From contig NC_023137.1 of NCBI RefSeq assembly GCF_000511385.1, positions 1,061,001 to 1,125,000 on the forward strand: a stretch of DNA of 64,000 bases, in the 5' to 3' direction. Each line of letters opens with the position of its first letter. Within the stretch, counting starts at the first letter, position 1. The notes beneath the pieces were generated by a model. That model worked only from the letters and a program-made list of their open reading frames with translations, did not search any database and was not told the origin of the DNA. Of the stretch, positions 9,999 to 18,230 are shown piece by piece. Source of the DNA: Phaeobacter gallaeciensis DSM 26640 (GTDB lineage Bacteria; Pseudomonadota; Alphaproteobacteria; Rhodobacterales; Rhodobacteraceae). Position numbers and translations under genes: made by a program.

Positions 9999-12900
9999 TT
10001 AGCTCTCTGTTTCGGCGACTTCAGCACGCAGCCGTTCAAGCGAATTGCGGATGTTCTTGGCATCGCGTTTTTTCAACGTGTATTCGCAGACCTGAATGGC
10101 GAGCTTTCGGTGGTTCTTCTCTTCTGCCTTCATCAGCAGATCATGCTGGTAACGCGGCAAATCCCGACGGGCGCGCAACAGTTTATAGAAGCGGTCACTG
10201 GTCAAGCGACCTTCGCAGATTTCGCTTAGCATGGGTTTCAGGATTTCCATATTTGCCAGCGCCTGCGGTAGCTGGTGGCCGAAGAACGGCATCCGCAGTT
10301 TGCGGATATTGTCGCCGTGCAGCCGGTTTACCTGATCCACATCGGGGGCAAAGTAGGGGTCATAGAGCACCACCACATCATCGGCGAGATGCGTCGCCTT
10401 GGCCGCATCCGCATAGCGATCATCCCAGTCCAGCCGTGCGGTCCAGCCCCAACGATTGTCATCGGGCAGGATGCGCCTGTCCAGTGTGGTCTGCGGGGCT
10501 ATGGCAAAGACCTTGGCGCCCGGTGCGCATTGCGAATAGGTCAGCGCCCCATAGGCCCCCATAGAGGCCCCGTAGAACAGCACTTCGTCAAATTGCTCAA
10601 AGAAACCACTGTCGCGCAGGTGATCAAATCCATCATGAACAAAGGAGCTGCGGAACCAGTTGCGTTTGGCTCCAATCACACCGAGGACCGAACAGCCCAA
10701 GGTTTGCGATAGTAGTTTGTAGCCCCAGGGCCAGCGCTGGCCCTCTTTTTGCTGAACCACATGGATATTGTCAAAGGTGACCACAAGCCGTTTGCCAAAA
10801 GGCTCGAAGAACAGTGCGTTTTCATCGCTTTCCCAGAAAAAGCCGGCGCGCTGAGCGGCATGGCTCTGCATGTCTGTGAACCTTGCATCCCCATTGGTCG
10901 GGGCTGCGCTTTGCGGCGCTTTGGGAAGCCAGATATGCGCGTGACGAAGGGCTGGCTGGGCGACGGCAGGCCGTGCCGGTGGGGGCGTATGAGCCATCTG
11001 GACAGATGCTGCTATGACCGTTTTCCCAGATGTTCCGGTCCCATCGTGGGGGGCCGAAGGCGCGGGTGCAGGCGTGCGCTGCATCTGCTGGGCAAGGTCT
11101 GCGATATCAATGTCAGCGCCTAATTCTGCTGCGCGCGCGTCCAGATCGTTTTTGCGGATCTTCCCCTCGATCATCTCCGTCAGCAGCTGGGTTTTCGCCT
11201 TGATCTGGGCGGGTGAGAGCAGCAGCGCCTCGGGTTCGGGGATCTGGACACCCGCAGGGGTATTGATATCGGCCTGATCTTCCAACTTGGTCAGATATAT
11301 CGCATCGGGGCGCGCGACGTCCGTCAGGTTTTCGTAAAGTGCGGCGTATTCCGGTTTTGATTTCAGATCAGCGATCTTGGCCTTGTGCCATTGAACCGCT
11401 TCCGCATGCAGACTTGCCAGTTTGGCATCGGCCATCAGACTGTCCAACTCGGAACGCATCATTGGCGCGCGGTTGTGCATACGAGCGTCGGTTTCAGAGG
11501 CGTAGTTGCGCCGCGCCCAGTACTCGACGCCCTGATCCTGTTCGGTGTGGTTGATCCGGCCGCGGTCCCGTTTCACCAGAAAACTGTCGGCGGAGCGCAG
11601 CACGTAATGATTTAGCGTCGCCATGCGATACCCAAGTGACCGCTTGGTGGAGCGCCAGCCGTTGTTGGTCAGCAGCATCTCCGGCATGACCCGCCCGGAG
11701 CCGTTGACCCAGCGCACCTGCGAGACATTGGCTTCGTCGTCGATCTTCAGCGGGCGATGGACGCCGATCTTGGTGTAGGGCGCAGACTTATGCAGCATGC
11801 TTTTGAACCCCCAGCCCAGTCGTGGCTTGGGAATGAACTCAGGCGCGCAGGCGGTGAACTGTTCGATAATCGGGCGGTCTTTATAGTTGGCAACGCCACC
11901 ATTGCCGAAAAATTTCCAAGTGAAGGAGATGACATTGGGGTCACCAGCCGCTTTGAACAGATCGGCAAAACGTCCTTCGCCGACATGGATGTTCACAAAT
12001 TCATCGACATCAATGGTCAAAACCCAATCCGCAGCCTTATACACGGGTTGCTGCATGGCGTCAGCCAGCGCCACATGCTGAGGCTTCTTGCCGGAGGTCG
12101 GATCCCAAGGGTTGGCGACACGGGTGACCAGACCCAGCTCTGCCAAGCGGTCCAGGATCTCATTCGTGTTGTCGCTGCAATCGTTGGTATAGACGAGGAA
12201 GTGCTTGGCCCCGATCGCCTTGTGATAAGCGACCCACTCCAGAATGAAGGGCGCCTCGTTCTTCATTGAGGTCAGGATCAGGATATCGTCGTTTGAGATT
12301 GGCTCCGACAGCGGTGAAAGCCGGTCGCCTATGGTCTCGGTGCGGAGCTCAAGGTTGTCAATCGCGCGTTGATAATGCGGACTATGCACGAGTTGGTCCA
12401 GCGGCATCTTAAGGCGGGGATGTGTGGAGCGCGCAGGGGCAGGGGGAGGGGATTTGGCCACCGGGGCGGAGGATTGGGCGCTTGCTGCCAACTCTGCCTG
12501 TGTCGGTTTTCCCGCCGGTGGGCGGTCCGGGATCGGGGCTGCAGCAGCGTCGATGTCATGGCGGATCAACGCACGGCCAAGATAGCTCTCGGGATGGGGA
12601 ATGCCGCCTTCGTGGGTGATCAGGCGGCGGCTCAGGCGACGGTTCCAGAGGTGCACACCATAGCAGCCATCATCGATCTTCTTCTCGACAATGTAGCCCG
12701 GCGAGAGCAGGTTGCGGCGTTCCTTGAACGAAATCTGGAAAAACGCCATCTGTGGTTTCACATGGGCCATCTCGCCAGTTTCATTGAGAAAATACGTCAA
12801 TGCTGAGGGCCCCCAAACGCCCCATTTCAGCTCGGATACATGCACCGGGTTGCCAGCCGCATGTGCGGCCTCAAGCTGTGCGCGTTCTTCCCCCTTTGCC

Positions 12901-13346
12901 CAAGGCGGGATCGGGTATTCGTTTTCGCAAAAGGCATTGAGCCGTTGCAGCGTTCGGGAGAACCGGGGCAGGCCGAGAACGGCGTTGCAGACCAGACGCC
13001 CGGTTTTTTCCCAGCCGAACACCCATTGGTCCCGAAAATCCCAAGGCTTCACGCAAAGGACATCCGCGTCCACCCAAATCACATTCTGCATCGAGATCAT
13101 CTTGTAGCGAAAGGCATCGGCGTGAACGGCCGGGGAGCCAGACACCTTGTGGCGGATGAAATCTGACGCCGGAAAAATCCGGTTGGCGTCCATCAACTCC
13201 ACACCGGGTGGGCAATTGTCTACGGTTTCATAGGTGTAAAGAAGGATGCGATGTCCGTGATCGGCAAATGATTTCAGACAGGTTTGTTCAAGATAACTCA
13301 GATTTCCCCCAATCCAGAGGGAGGCGATTACTGGGAGGTCAGACAT
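9999..13346 (-). CDS. Three-domain protein: DXD glycosyltransferase + GT2_4-like domain + alpha/beta-hydrolase-like domain
   Basis: This 1115-residue protein is unusually composite. Residues 1-270 look like a capsule-type glycosyltransferase with a DXD site (WVDADVLC). Residues about 350-670 are a GT2_4-like domain (LTSMKNEAPFILEWVAYHK, TIDVDEFVNIHVG). A proline/alanine-rich linker follows, and residues about 845-1040 resemble an alpha/beta hydrolase with the nucleophile elbow GASMGAYGA near 925, a possible acid in DPYFAPDVDQVN and a His in FFGHQLPQ. The start at 13346 (MSDLPVIASLW) places the first domain at the N-terminus. A GTG at 13499 with a GAGGA ribosome site would add 51 residues of no recognised type and remains possible. 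A role in building or modifying a surface polysaccharide is inferred. Confidence 0.75.
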   Translation of the reverse strand: MSDLPVIASLWIGGNLSYLEQTCLKSFADHGHRILLYTYETVDNCPPGVELMDANRIFPASDFIRHKVSGSPAVHADAFRYKMISMQNVIWVDADVLCVKPWDFRDQWVFGWEKTGRLVCNAVLGLPRFSRTLQRLNAFCENEYPIPPWAKGEERAQLEAAHAAGNPVHVSELKWGVWGPSALTYFLNETGEMAHVKPQMAFFQISFKERRNLLSPGYIVEKKIDDGCYGVHLWNRRLSRRLITHEGGIPHPESYLGRALIRHDIDAAAAPIPDRPPAGKPTQAELAASAQSSAPVAKSPPPAPARSTHPRLKMPLDQLVHSPHYQRAIDNLELRTETIGDRLSPLSEPISNDDILILTSMKNEAPFILEWVAYHKAIGAKHFLVYTNDCSDNTNEILDRLAELGLVTRVANPWDPTSGKKPQHVALADAMQQPVYKAADWVLTIDVDEFVNIHVGEGRFADLFKAAGDPNVISFTWKFFGNGGVANYKDRPIIEQFTACAPEFIPKPRLGWGFKSMLHKSAPYTKIGVHRPLKIDDEANVSQVRWVNGSGRVMPEMLLTNNGWRSTKRSLGYRMATLNHYVLRSADSFLVKRDRGRINHTEQDQGVEYWARRNYASETDARMHNRAPMMRSELDSLMADAKLASLHAEAVQWHKAKIADLKSKPEYAALYENLTDVARPDAIYLTKLEDQADINTPAGVQIPEPEALLLSPAQIKAKTQLLTEMIEGKIRKNDLDARAAELGADIDIADLAQQMQRTPAPAPSAPHDGTGTSGKTVIAASVQMAHTPPPARPAVAQPALRHAHIWLPKAPQSAAPTNGDARFTDMQSHAAQRAGFFWESDENALFFEPFGKRLVVTFDNIHVVQQKEGQRWPWGYKLLSQTLGCSVLGVIGAKRNWFRSSFVHDGFDHLRDSGFFEQFDEVLFYGASMGAYGALTYSQCAPGAKVFAIAPQTTLDRRILPDDNRWGWTARLDWDDRYADAAKATHLADDVVVLYDPYFAPDVDQVNRLHGDNIRKLRMPFFGHQLPQALANMEILKPMLSEICEGRLTSDRFYKLLRARRDLPRYQHDLLMKAEEKNHRKLAIQVCEYTLKKRDAKNIRNSLERLRAEVAETES

Positions 13347-13687
13347 AATATTCCGCACTGCTTCGTTGTTTTTATGGAAAAGGCCAAGAGGGGGAGAGTT
13401 GGGTCGATTGAAAATCGTATCTTTCGCGGGGCGAAATTGACGAATTGCAAAGTCGAGCCTGAAAATCTGCTCCCTGTCCAGCAGTGCCTTGTTCGACACT
13501 TATCCTCGTTACCATTAAGGGGCCCCATGGGGATGTTGCACTGGCCCCTCAGCGCTGAGGCGGTTTGCGCGTATTCATACCTGCTTTGTCAACCTCTTGG
13601 GCCGCTTGCTGACCCGCCTGTGATCATTGCCCGAGGTGACCCCGCATGTCATAAGCGGACGATACCCTACCTTCTGAGTGCGTTCAA
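13347..13687. promoter_or_regulatory. Divergent intergenic region between glycosyltransferase and sulfotransferase genes
   Basis: These 341 bases separate two divergently read genes and should hold both promoters. No clear operator, hairpin or RNA gene is recognised. The only notable element is GAGGA ahead of a GTG at 13499 on the minus strand, which may instead be the true start of the large protein. Confidence 0.4.
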
Positions 13688-14470
13688 ATGATTGTAAGCC
13701 ATAAGCACAACTTTGTTTACGTGAAGCCGGGGAAGACTGCTGGCAGTTCAATCGAACTCGCGATCAGCAGATATTGCGGCCCGCAGGATATGATAACCAA
13801 ACTGCGCCCGCGTGAGGAAACCCAGCGGGTGGATTGTGCTGCGCGGATCGAAAATCCGCGATTTGTGAACATCAATTCCGGTGAAGTGATTGAGCTGCAA
13901 AACCACTCCAGATATTGTGATGCGCTGCGCATCTACGGTGAGGATATCGTGGATTACGATGTGGTCTGTACCGAGCGAAATCCGTGGGAGAAGGCAATTT
14001 CCTCCTTCTTCTGGAAGGGTAACCGGCGTCCGGAGCGCCCAGTAGAACCCCGTTTTAAAAGGTTCGTCAGCGATGGCCGCTGGCCGCAGGATTTTGATGT
14101 TTATTCGCTCAATGGTGTTTGCGTCGCGGATCACATCATCCGGGTCGAACGCCTAAAGGATGACTACCGCGAATTTTTGATGTTCCTCGGGATCCCTGTG
14201 GAGGGAGAGATCGTGTTTCCATCGTCCAAGGGATTCCAGCGCCCGAAGGAGGCGACGCGCGAGGCGATGTTTACGCGTCCTTGGGTGGTACGAACTGTGT
14301 TTGAGCATACCGAGGACCTGCGCGCGGTACTGCCTTACAGTTTTGACGACCGCTCCGCGCCCGATATCCGGCTGCATGAAAATCGCCGTGCAGCGCGTTA
14401 CAAGTTTCTCGAGGAGAATGACTGCGGTCCTGTCTACTGGGAGCCGGTTCAGGTACCCGTTTCGGTCTAA
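13688..14470 (+). CDS. Sulfotransferase family protein
   Basis: This 260-residue soluble protein begins almost directly with a PAPS 5'-phosphosulfate loop, VKPGKTAGSSIE (residues 13-24). The 3'-phosphate motif CTERNPWEKAISSFF lies near residue 97. This is the pattern of carbohydrate sulfotransferases that move sulfate from PAPS to a hydroxyl group. No signal peptide is seen. Its position divergent from two glycosyltransferase genes suggests that the acceptor is a glycan made by the same locus. The acceptor itself cannot be determined. Confidence 0.78.
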   Translation: MIVSHKHNFVYVKPGKTAGSSIELAISRYCGPQDMITKLRPREETQRVDCAARIENPRFVNINSGEVIELQNHSRYCDALRIYGEDIVDYDVVCTERNPWEKAISSFFWKGNRRPERPVEPRFKRFVSDGRWPQDFDVYSLNGVCVADHIIRVERLKDDYREFLMFLGIPVEGEIVFPSSKGFQRPKEATREAMFTRPWVVRTVFEHTEDLRAVLPYSFDDRSAPDIRLHENRRAARYKFLEENDCGPVYWEPVQVPVSV

Positions 14471-14737
14471 AAGCGATGCGATCCCCAGACGATGGTCGCG
14501 GCGCGAGTGTGTGCAACGGTCTAGCTAAGACGCTTTACGACGCTCGTATGCGAAGCTGCGCTTATTTACCCACGCCACCAGAAAGACAGTCTCGAAGGAT
14601 GCAGAAGAGGCCGGTCAGACAATGCGCACACGTCAAGCATCGGAGGAGTGTCTATAAGCAGAAAAGGGGGATCACTCGAATGAGATGCCCTGGTGATAAC
14701 ATCAAGGGTTCAAGTGTTTTCAACTTATTGATTTTGT

Positions 14738-14784
14738 TGGAGGCGAGTACCGGAATCGAACCGGTGTACACGGATTTGCAATCC
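14738..14784 (-). other. 3' fragment of tRNA-Cys(GCA), putative attachment site (attL)
   Basis: On the minus strand these 47 bases read from the anticodon stem to the CCA end of a tRNA-Cys. The anticodon arm GGATTGCAAATCC carries anticodon GCA, the T arm is CCGGTTCGATTCCGG, and the 3' acceptor strand is ACTCGCC-T-CCA. The 5' half (D arm and GGCGAGT acceptor strand) is absent: the sequence to the right bears no resemblance to a tRNA. Such 3'-half duplicates are the usual scar of tyrosine-integrase insertion into a tRNA. With this orientation, the element extends to the right and the intact tRNA should lie at its far end, outside the window. Confidence 0.82.
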
Positions 14785-14894
14785 AGAAAGAGAGGAAGCA
14801 AAAACAAAGGTTTAGTGGTGCAAAATACCCCCCGACAAAAAGTGAACAAAAAGCGAAAGTTTCAAAGCCAAATTCGCCGGTTCAAAACGAAAAA

Positions 14895-14928
14895 GGCCCC
14901 GTCACAGCGGCAACTGTGAACCGGGGCC
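14895..14928 (-). terminator. Hairpin with T-run on the minus strand
   Basis: GGCCCCG (14895-14901) pairs with CGGGGCC (14922-14928), and inside it TCACAG (14902-14907) pairs with CTGTGA (14914-14919). Read on the minus strand the stem is followed by TTTTTCG, a rho-independent shape. It may equally act as a leader structure or protein site for the plus-strand genes that follow, since GGTTCACAG resembles the repeats at 15344-15420. Confidence 0.5.
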
Positions 14929-14966
14929 AAATAGAAAAAGCCTGTCAGCTTTCGCAGTACGTTAGC

Positions 14967-15038
14967 ATGAGCAAGCGCCACACCGCAAACGCTCAGTCGG
15001 CTTTTTCGCGGCCGTTGACCGGTGAGGTGGTCCAATGA
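14967..15038 (+). CDS. Putative 23-residue leader peptide, translationally coupled
   Basis: A short frame encodes a basic peptide beginning MSKRHTANAQ and ending GEVVQ. Its stop overlaps the start of the next gene as ATGA (15035-15038). The overlap suggests that translation of the short frame delivers ribosomes to the winged-helix gene. The ribosome binding site is weak, so the peptide may be regulatory rather than functional as a product. Confidence 0.4.
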   Translation: MSKRHTANAQSAFSRPLTGEVVQ

Positions 15039-15898
15039 GCTGGCGCATCGCAAATGAATGCGCCGAGCGCCGCTTTGGCAGTGCCGCACGCAAGCAGATC
15101 ATCATGTTCCTTGCCGACAAGGCGAGCGACGACGGCTCGGGTATCTGGTGCTCCAAAGGGACGATCCAGCGCCATACTGAGCTCAGCGAGAGCACTGTGA
15201 AGCGCACCATCATCGACTTTCTGCGCGAAGGCATTCTTATCGAGACAGGGCGGCGGCACTGCAAGAACGGCTATACGGTCATTTACCGCATTTTTCTGGA
15301 GCGCGTGGCTGCGCTCGAATCCACCGCAGAGCCCGATATTGAGACGGGGTTCACTGTGAACCCCGTCCAGCCTGAACCCGGTACGGGGTCCACGGTGAAC
15401 GGGGTACGGGGTTCACGGTGGCCCCCAAACCATCCTAAAACCATCCATAAACCACCTACGCGCAGGCGCGAGGCGGCGGAGGAGGTTGAAGATCTTGAGT
15501 CTGAGAAGATCCTGGCGGCCTATCCCGAGGACAGGGTCCGAGACCGGCGAACCAGTCTGCGCTTGATCGCAGCCGCCGTGAAAGCCGGGGTAAAGCCCGA
15601 TGATCTGCTGCAGGCGGTCAAGGCCTATGCGAAGGAAAGTGACGGCTACACGCGCAGCAAGGTTTGTTTCTCAGACAACTGGTTCAAGATGCGCCGTTGG
15701 GAGAAGGGCCTTGCCCAGATACAGGCGGACCGCGAGAAGGCACGAGAGGCCGAAGCCAAAGGTCGTGCCAGCCTCACCGAGTGGATTCACGAGCGCCATC
15801 CCCTGTGTCGTCACATCACCAACCGGCAGGTCGAGGACTTGATTGCATCGAAGCTGGTGACGCCTGAGCAGGTTCGAGCTGCGGGGCTGCAGGCGTGA
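15035..15898 (+). CDS. Winged helix-turn-helix protein, possible replication/maintenance factor of the element
   Basis: This 287-residue protein has an N-terminal winged-helix region (about residues 15-75, with SKGTIQRHTELSESTVKRTI as recognition helix). A low-complexity linker of about 60 residues follows (GFTVNPVQPEPGTGSTVNGV), then a charged helical C-terminal half (EDLESEKILAAYPEDRVRDR, QADREKAREAEAKGR). Proteins of this shape are common on roseobacter plasmids and integrated elements; some are annotated as helix-turn-helix or replication proteins. The first gene inside the attachment site, it carries three direct DNA repeats within its linker codons, a setting reminiscent of an origin or autoregulatory site. 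No enzyme motif is seen; function is not assigned. Confidence 0.65.
   Translation: MSWRIANECAERRFGSAARKQIIMFLADKASDDGSGIWCSKGTIQRHTELSESTVKRTIIDFLREGILIETGRRHCKNGYTVIYRIFLERVAALESTAEPDIETGFTVNPVQPEPGTGSTVNGVRGSRWPPNHPKTIHKPPTRRREAAEEVEDLESEKILAAYPEDRVRDRRTSLRLIAAAVKAGVKPDDLLQAVKAYAKESDGYTRSKVCFSDNWFKMRRWEKGLAQIQADREKAREAEAKGRASLTEWIHERHPLCRHITNRQVEDLIASKLVTPEQVRAAGLQA
15343..15420 (+). repeat. Three 15-bp repeats and a perfect palindrome inside the winged-helix gene
   Basis: ACGGGGTTCACTGTG (15344-15358), ACGGGGTCCACGGTG (15383-15397) and ACGGGGTTCACGGTG (15406-15420) are direct repeats with at most two mismatches. The first copy is part of a perfect palindrome with 12-bp arms (15343-15354 and 15356-15367). 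They encode the linker of the protein and may be its own binding sites (iteron-like), or simply repetitive linker code. Confidence 0.6.
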
Positions 15899-15944
15899 GT
15901 GCATTGGCGAAGTCTGCGGATTTAGCTACCAATGCTGCGGATAT

Positions 15945-16017
15945 TTATGATGTTGGGATCATATTATGTACTTATGACCTGAAGATCATATTGACAATTT
16001 ATGACCTAAGGGTCATA
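15945..16017. promoter_or_regulatory. Three phased operators and promoter of hipBA
   Basis: Three 19-bp near-palindromes begin exactly 27 bases apart: TTATGATGTTGGGATCATA (15945), TTATGACCTGAAGATCATA (15972) and TTATGACCTAAGGGTCATA (15999), consensus TTATGAY-N5-RRTCATA. A perfect -35 hexamer TTGACA (15991-15996) lies between the second and third, and a -10-like TATATG/TATGAT follows the third, so the third operator sits inside the promoter. HipB-type antitoxins repress their own operon by binding such palindromes. Confidence 0.75.
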
Positions 16018-16038
16018 TATGATGGCAGGAGAACCGCC

Positions 16039-16290
16039 ATGAAGCACCTCGTTCGTACATCAAAAAACTTGGGCCACGCAATTCGCCAGGCTCGGAAAGC
16101 AAAGAACCTTACCCAGAAGGAACTCGCCTCGATGAGCGGTGTCTGGCAGGAGACAATTTCCAAGATCGAGAACGGCAGTGGGGGAACCAAGCTGGAAACG
16201 GTATTCGATTTGATCGCGGCCCTGGAGCTCGAAATTACGGTGACCGAGCGCAGCAAGGGCACATCAGACGGGCTTGAGGACATTTTCTGA
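16039..16290 (+). CDS. hipB: HipB-type antitoxin, XRE-family regulator
   Basis: This 83-residue protein is essentially one helix-turn-helix domain (residues about 12-68: IRQARKAKNLTQKELASMSG, VWQETISKIENG, LETVFDLIAALELEI). The ATG at 16039 is chosen because GGCAGGAG precedes it (16024-16031); an upstream in-frame codon at 15895 would put the operators inside the coding region. One base separates its stop from hipA. Known HipB proteins neutralise HipA kinase and repress the operon with it. The three operators directly upstream agree with that role. Confidence 0.88.
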   Translation: MKHLVRTSKNLGHAIRQARKAKNLTQKELASMSGVWQETISKIENGSGGTKLETVFDLIAALELEITVTERSKGTSDGLEDIF

Positions 16291-16291
16291 C

Positions 16292-17593
16292 ATGGGCCGC
16301 AAGCGCAGCTACACACCGCTGAACGTTTTCCTGAACTCGCGGCTCGTGGGCCAATTGGTACGTGAGCCCTCGGGCGGCGTCAGTTTCGCCTATACGCGAG
16401 ACTGGCTCGAATGGGAGCACCGGATGCCTGTGTCGCTATCATTGCCATTGCAGGAAAACCGCTACATCGGCGCACCTGTGATGGCCGTCTTTGACAACCT
16501 GTTGCCCGACAGTGACCTCATTCGACGAAAAGTCGCAGAGCGCGTCGGGGCCGAGGGCGTCGATGCCTTTAGCTTGCTGTCCCAAATTGGGCGCGACTGC
16601 ATTGGTGCGCTGCAGTTCCTTCCCGACGGGCAAGAGCCACAGCCAATGTCCGAGCTGACTGGAGAAGGTGTGAATGAAGCTCAGATTGGGGCAATTCTGA
16701 GCGACCTCGATCTCGCGCCACTGGGTATTCGCCGCGAAAATGACTTTCGCATTTCTGTCGCGGGCGCGCAGGAAAAAACAGCGCTGCTTCGTAAAGATGG
16801 CCAGTGGATTGAGCCAACCGGTACGACGCCAACCACGCACATCATCAAGCCGCAAATCGGCAGGCTGCCCAATGGCATGGATCTGTCTGACAGTGTAGAA
16901 AACGAATACCTTTGCCTCAAGTTGATGGAGGCGTTTGGGCTTCGGGTTGCGAATGCCGAGATGGCGCAATTCGGCGAAAAGAAAGCCTTGGTCGTTGAGC
17001 GTTTTGATCGGCGCTGGACGTCAGTTGGCCGCTTGATCCGTCTGCCGCAGGAGGATTGCTGTCAAGCATTGTCCGTTGTGCCTACCCAGAAGTACCAGAA
17101 CGAGGGCGGCCCAGGAATCTCAGATATTATGGATCTATTGTTGGGAAGTGATGACCCCAACAAAGACCGGTACGATTTTTTCAAAGCGAATGTCCTGTTC
17201 TGGTTGCTGGGCGCGACAGACGGACATGGTAAAAACTTCAGCGTCAGCCTCTTACCCGGCGGTCGCTTTCGCATGACACCGCTTTACGACGTTTTGACGG
17301 TGCAGCCGACTGTCGATGCGCGACAGATCGAGCGAAAGTACTTCAAACTGGCCATGAATTTCGGCAACTCAAACCACTACAAGGTTTCGAATATCGTTGG
17401 TCGGCACATCGTGGAGACTGGAGTTCAATCCGGCTTATCCCGCGCTGTCGTACAGGGCCTATTCGAAGAACTGCAGGAGACCTCGCACGCGATCGTTGAG
17501 GCCACGTTCAACCAGCTTCCAGCGGATCTCCCAGAGTCGTTGCTTGCTTCGATCGATGGCGCGCTGAAGGCCAGGTTGCACCTGTTGAACTGA
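16292..17593 (+). CDS. hipA: HipA-family serine/threonine kinase toxin
   Basis: This 433-residue protein has the N-terminal HipA-couple region (LNVFLNSRLVGQLVREPSG), the activation/ATP-site segment ISVAGAQEKTALL near residue 152, the catalytic motif GATDGHGKNFSV near 307 and the metal-binding aspartate in TPLYDVL near 330. All catalytic residues appear intact. HipA toxins phosphorylate glutamyl-tRNA synthetase or similar targets and slow growth; on a mobile element such a module usually stabilises inheritance. A longer start at 16274 overlaps hipB and is rejected. Confidence 0.9.
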   Translation: MGRKRSYTPLNVFLNSRLVGQLVREPSGGVSFAYTRDWLEWEHRMPVSLSLPLQENRYIGAPVMAVFDNLLPDSDLIRRKVAERVGAEGVDAFSLLSQIGRDCIGALQFLPDGQEPQPMSELTGEGVNEAQIGAILSDLDLAPLGIRRENDFRISVAGAQEKTALLRKDGQWIEPTGTTPTTHIIKPQIGRLPNGMDLSDSVENEYLCLKLMEAFGLRVANAEMAQFGEKKALVVERFDRRWTSVGRLIRLPQEDCCQALSVVPTQKYQNEGGPGISDIMDLLLGSDDPNKDRYDFFKANVLFWLLGATDGHGKNFSVSLLPGGRFRMTPLYDVLTVQPTVDARQIERKYFKLAMNFGNSNHYKVSNIVGRHIVETGVQSGLSRAVVQGLFEELQETSHAIVEATFNQLPADLPESLLASIDGALKARLHLLN

Positions 17594-17863
17594 AAGTGGT
17601 TGCGCTTGACTGGTGCGAAGATGCGTCTTTTCCGGGTCAAACGAAATCAGGTCAGGACGCCCTAGCCATAAGCAGTTCCTCAATGATGTGTTTCTGATTG
17701 CTGAACATAAGCGGGCAGCCGTGCAAGATGCGGTGTGGACACCGCTTCAACAGGAATATTCCTCTGCGCCAGCGCATTCCTCGCGACCCAATATTCCAGC
17801 TGACATCTCCTTGGTGCCTGCGTTGGTCGTGTTCATCGAAACACTCAAAATGAGGATCAAACA

Positions 17864-18061
17864 ATGGCTACTCAAACTCTGAAACTGAACGTCAAATCCG
17901 GCGAAAAAGACGGCAAGAACTTCTGGGACCGCTGCGGCGTGCTCTTCGTCAACACCGACGACCGCGGCAACATCACGTCGATCAACGTCAAACACAGCAT
18001 GTTCCCCGACGTCGAAATGGTCGCCTTCCCACGCCGCGATGACGATCCGGTTACCGAGTGA
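17864..18061 (+). CDS. Small conserved-looking hypothetical protein
   Basis: This is a 65-residue soluble protein with a lysine-rich start (TLKLNVKSGEKDGKNFWDR) and an acidic end. GAGGATC lies just before the start. It has no signal peptide, transmembrane segment or family motif that I recognise. The composition and a hairpin after the stop suggest a genuine monocistronic gene. The 270 bases before it contain nothing recognised. Function unknown. Confidence 0.6.
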   Translation: MATQTLKLNVKSGEKDGKNFWDRCGVLFVNTDDRGNITSINVKHSMFPDVEMVAFPRRDDDPVTE

Positions 18062-18069
18062 CCGGTGCG

Positions 18070-18092
18070 CCGGGGCGGGTTTTCCGCCCCGG
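18070..18092 (+). terminator. GC-rich hairpin after the small gene
   Basis: CCGGGGCGG (18070-18078) pairs perfectly with CCGCCCCGG (18084-18092) across a 5-base loop, starting 8 bases after the stop at 18061. There is no T-run, so it may be a weak or factor-assisted terminator. Confidence 0.5.
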
Positions 18093-18230
18093 ATAAGCCC
18101 GAAGCTGAGTGTGGATCGCTGCCAATTGGACTTCAACAAGTATCCGATGTCGCATCGGTGCAACTCCTCAGACCGGACCTTCGCTGCAAGTGCAAAATCG
18201 GCAATTGGGGGAACTGGTGCTCTGCGGACA

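Larger units (their letters stand above)
14471..14966. other. Intergenic boundary between chromosome and integrated element
   Basis: About 500 bases have no credible protein gene. They contain the tRNA-Cys fragment at 14738-14784 and the hairpin at 14895-14928. Left of the fragment nothing is recognised; right of it begins the mobile element. Confidence 0.6.

Noticed and set aside
13347..13499. GTG at 13499 as start of the three-domain glycosyltransferase
   Set aside because: It has a GAGGA ribosome site but adds 51 residues without recognisable domain character before the typical N-terminus; kept only as an alternative.
14738..14784. A complete tRNA-Cys gene
   Set aside because: The D arm and 5' acceptor strand are missing; only the 3' portion from the anticodon stem onward is present.
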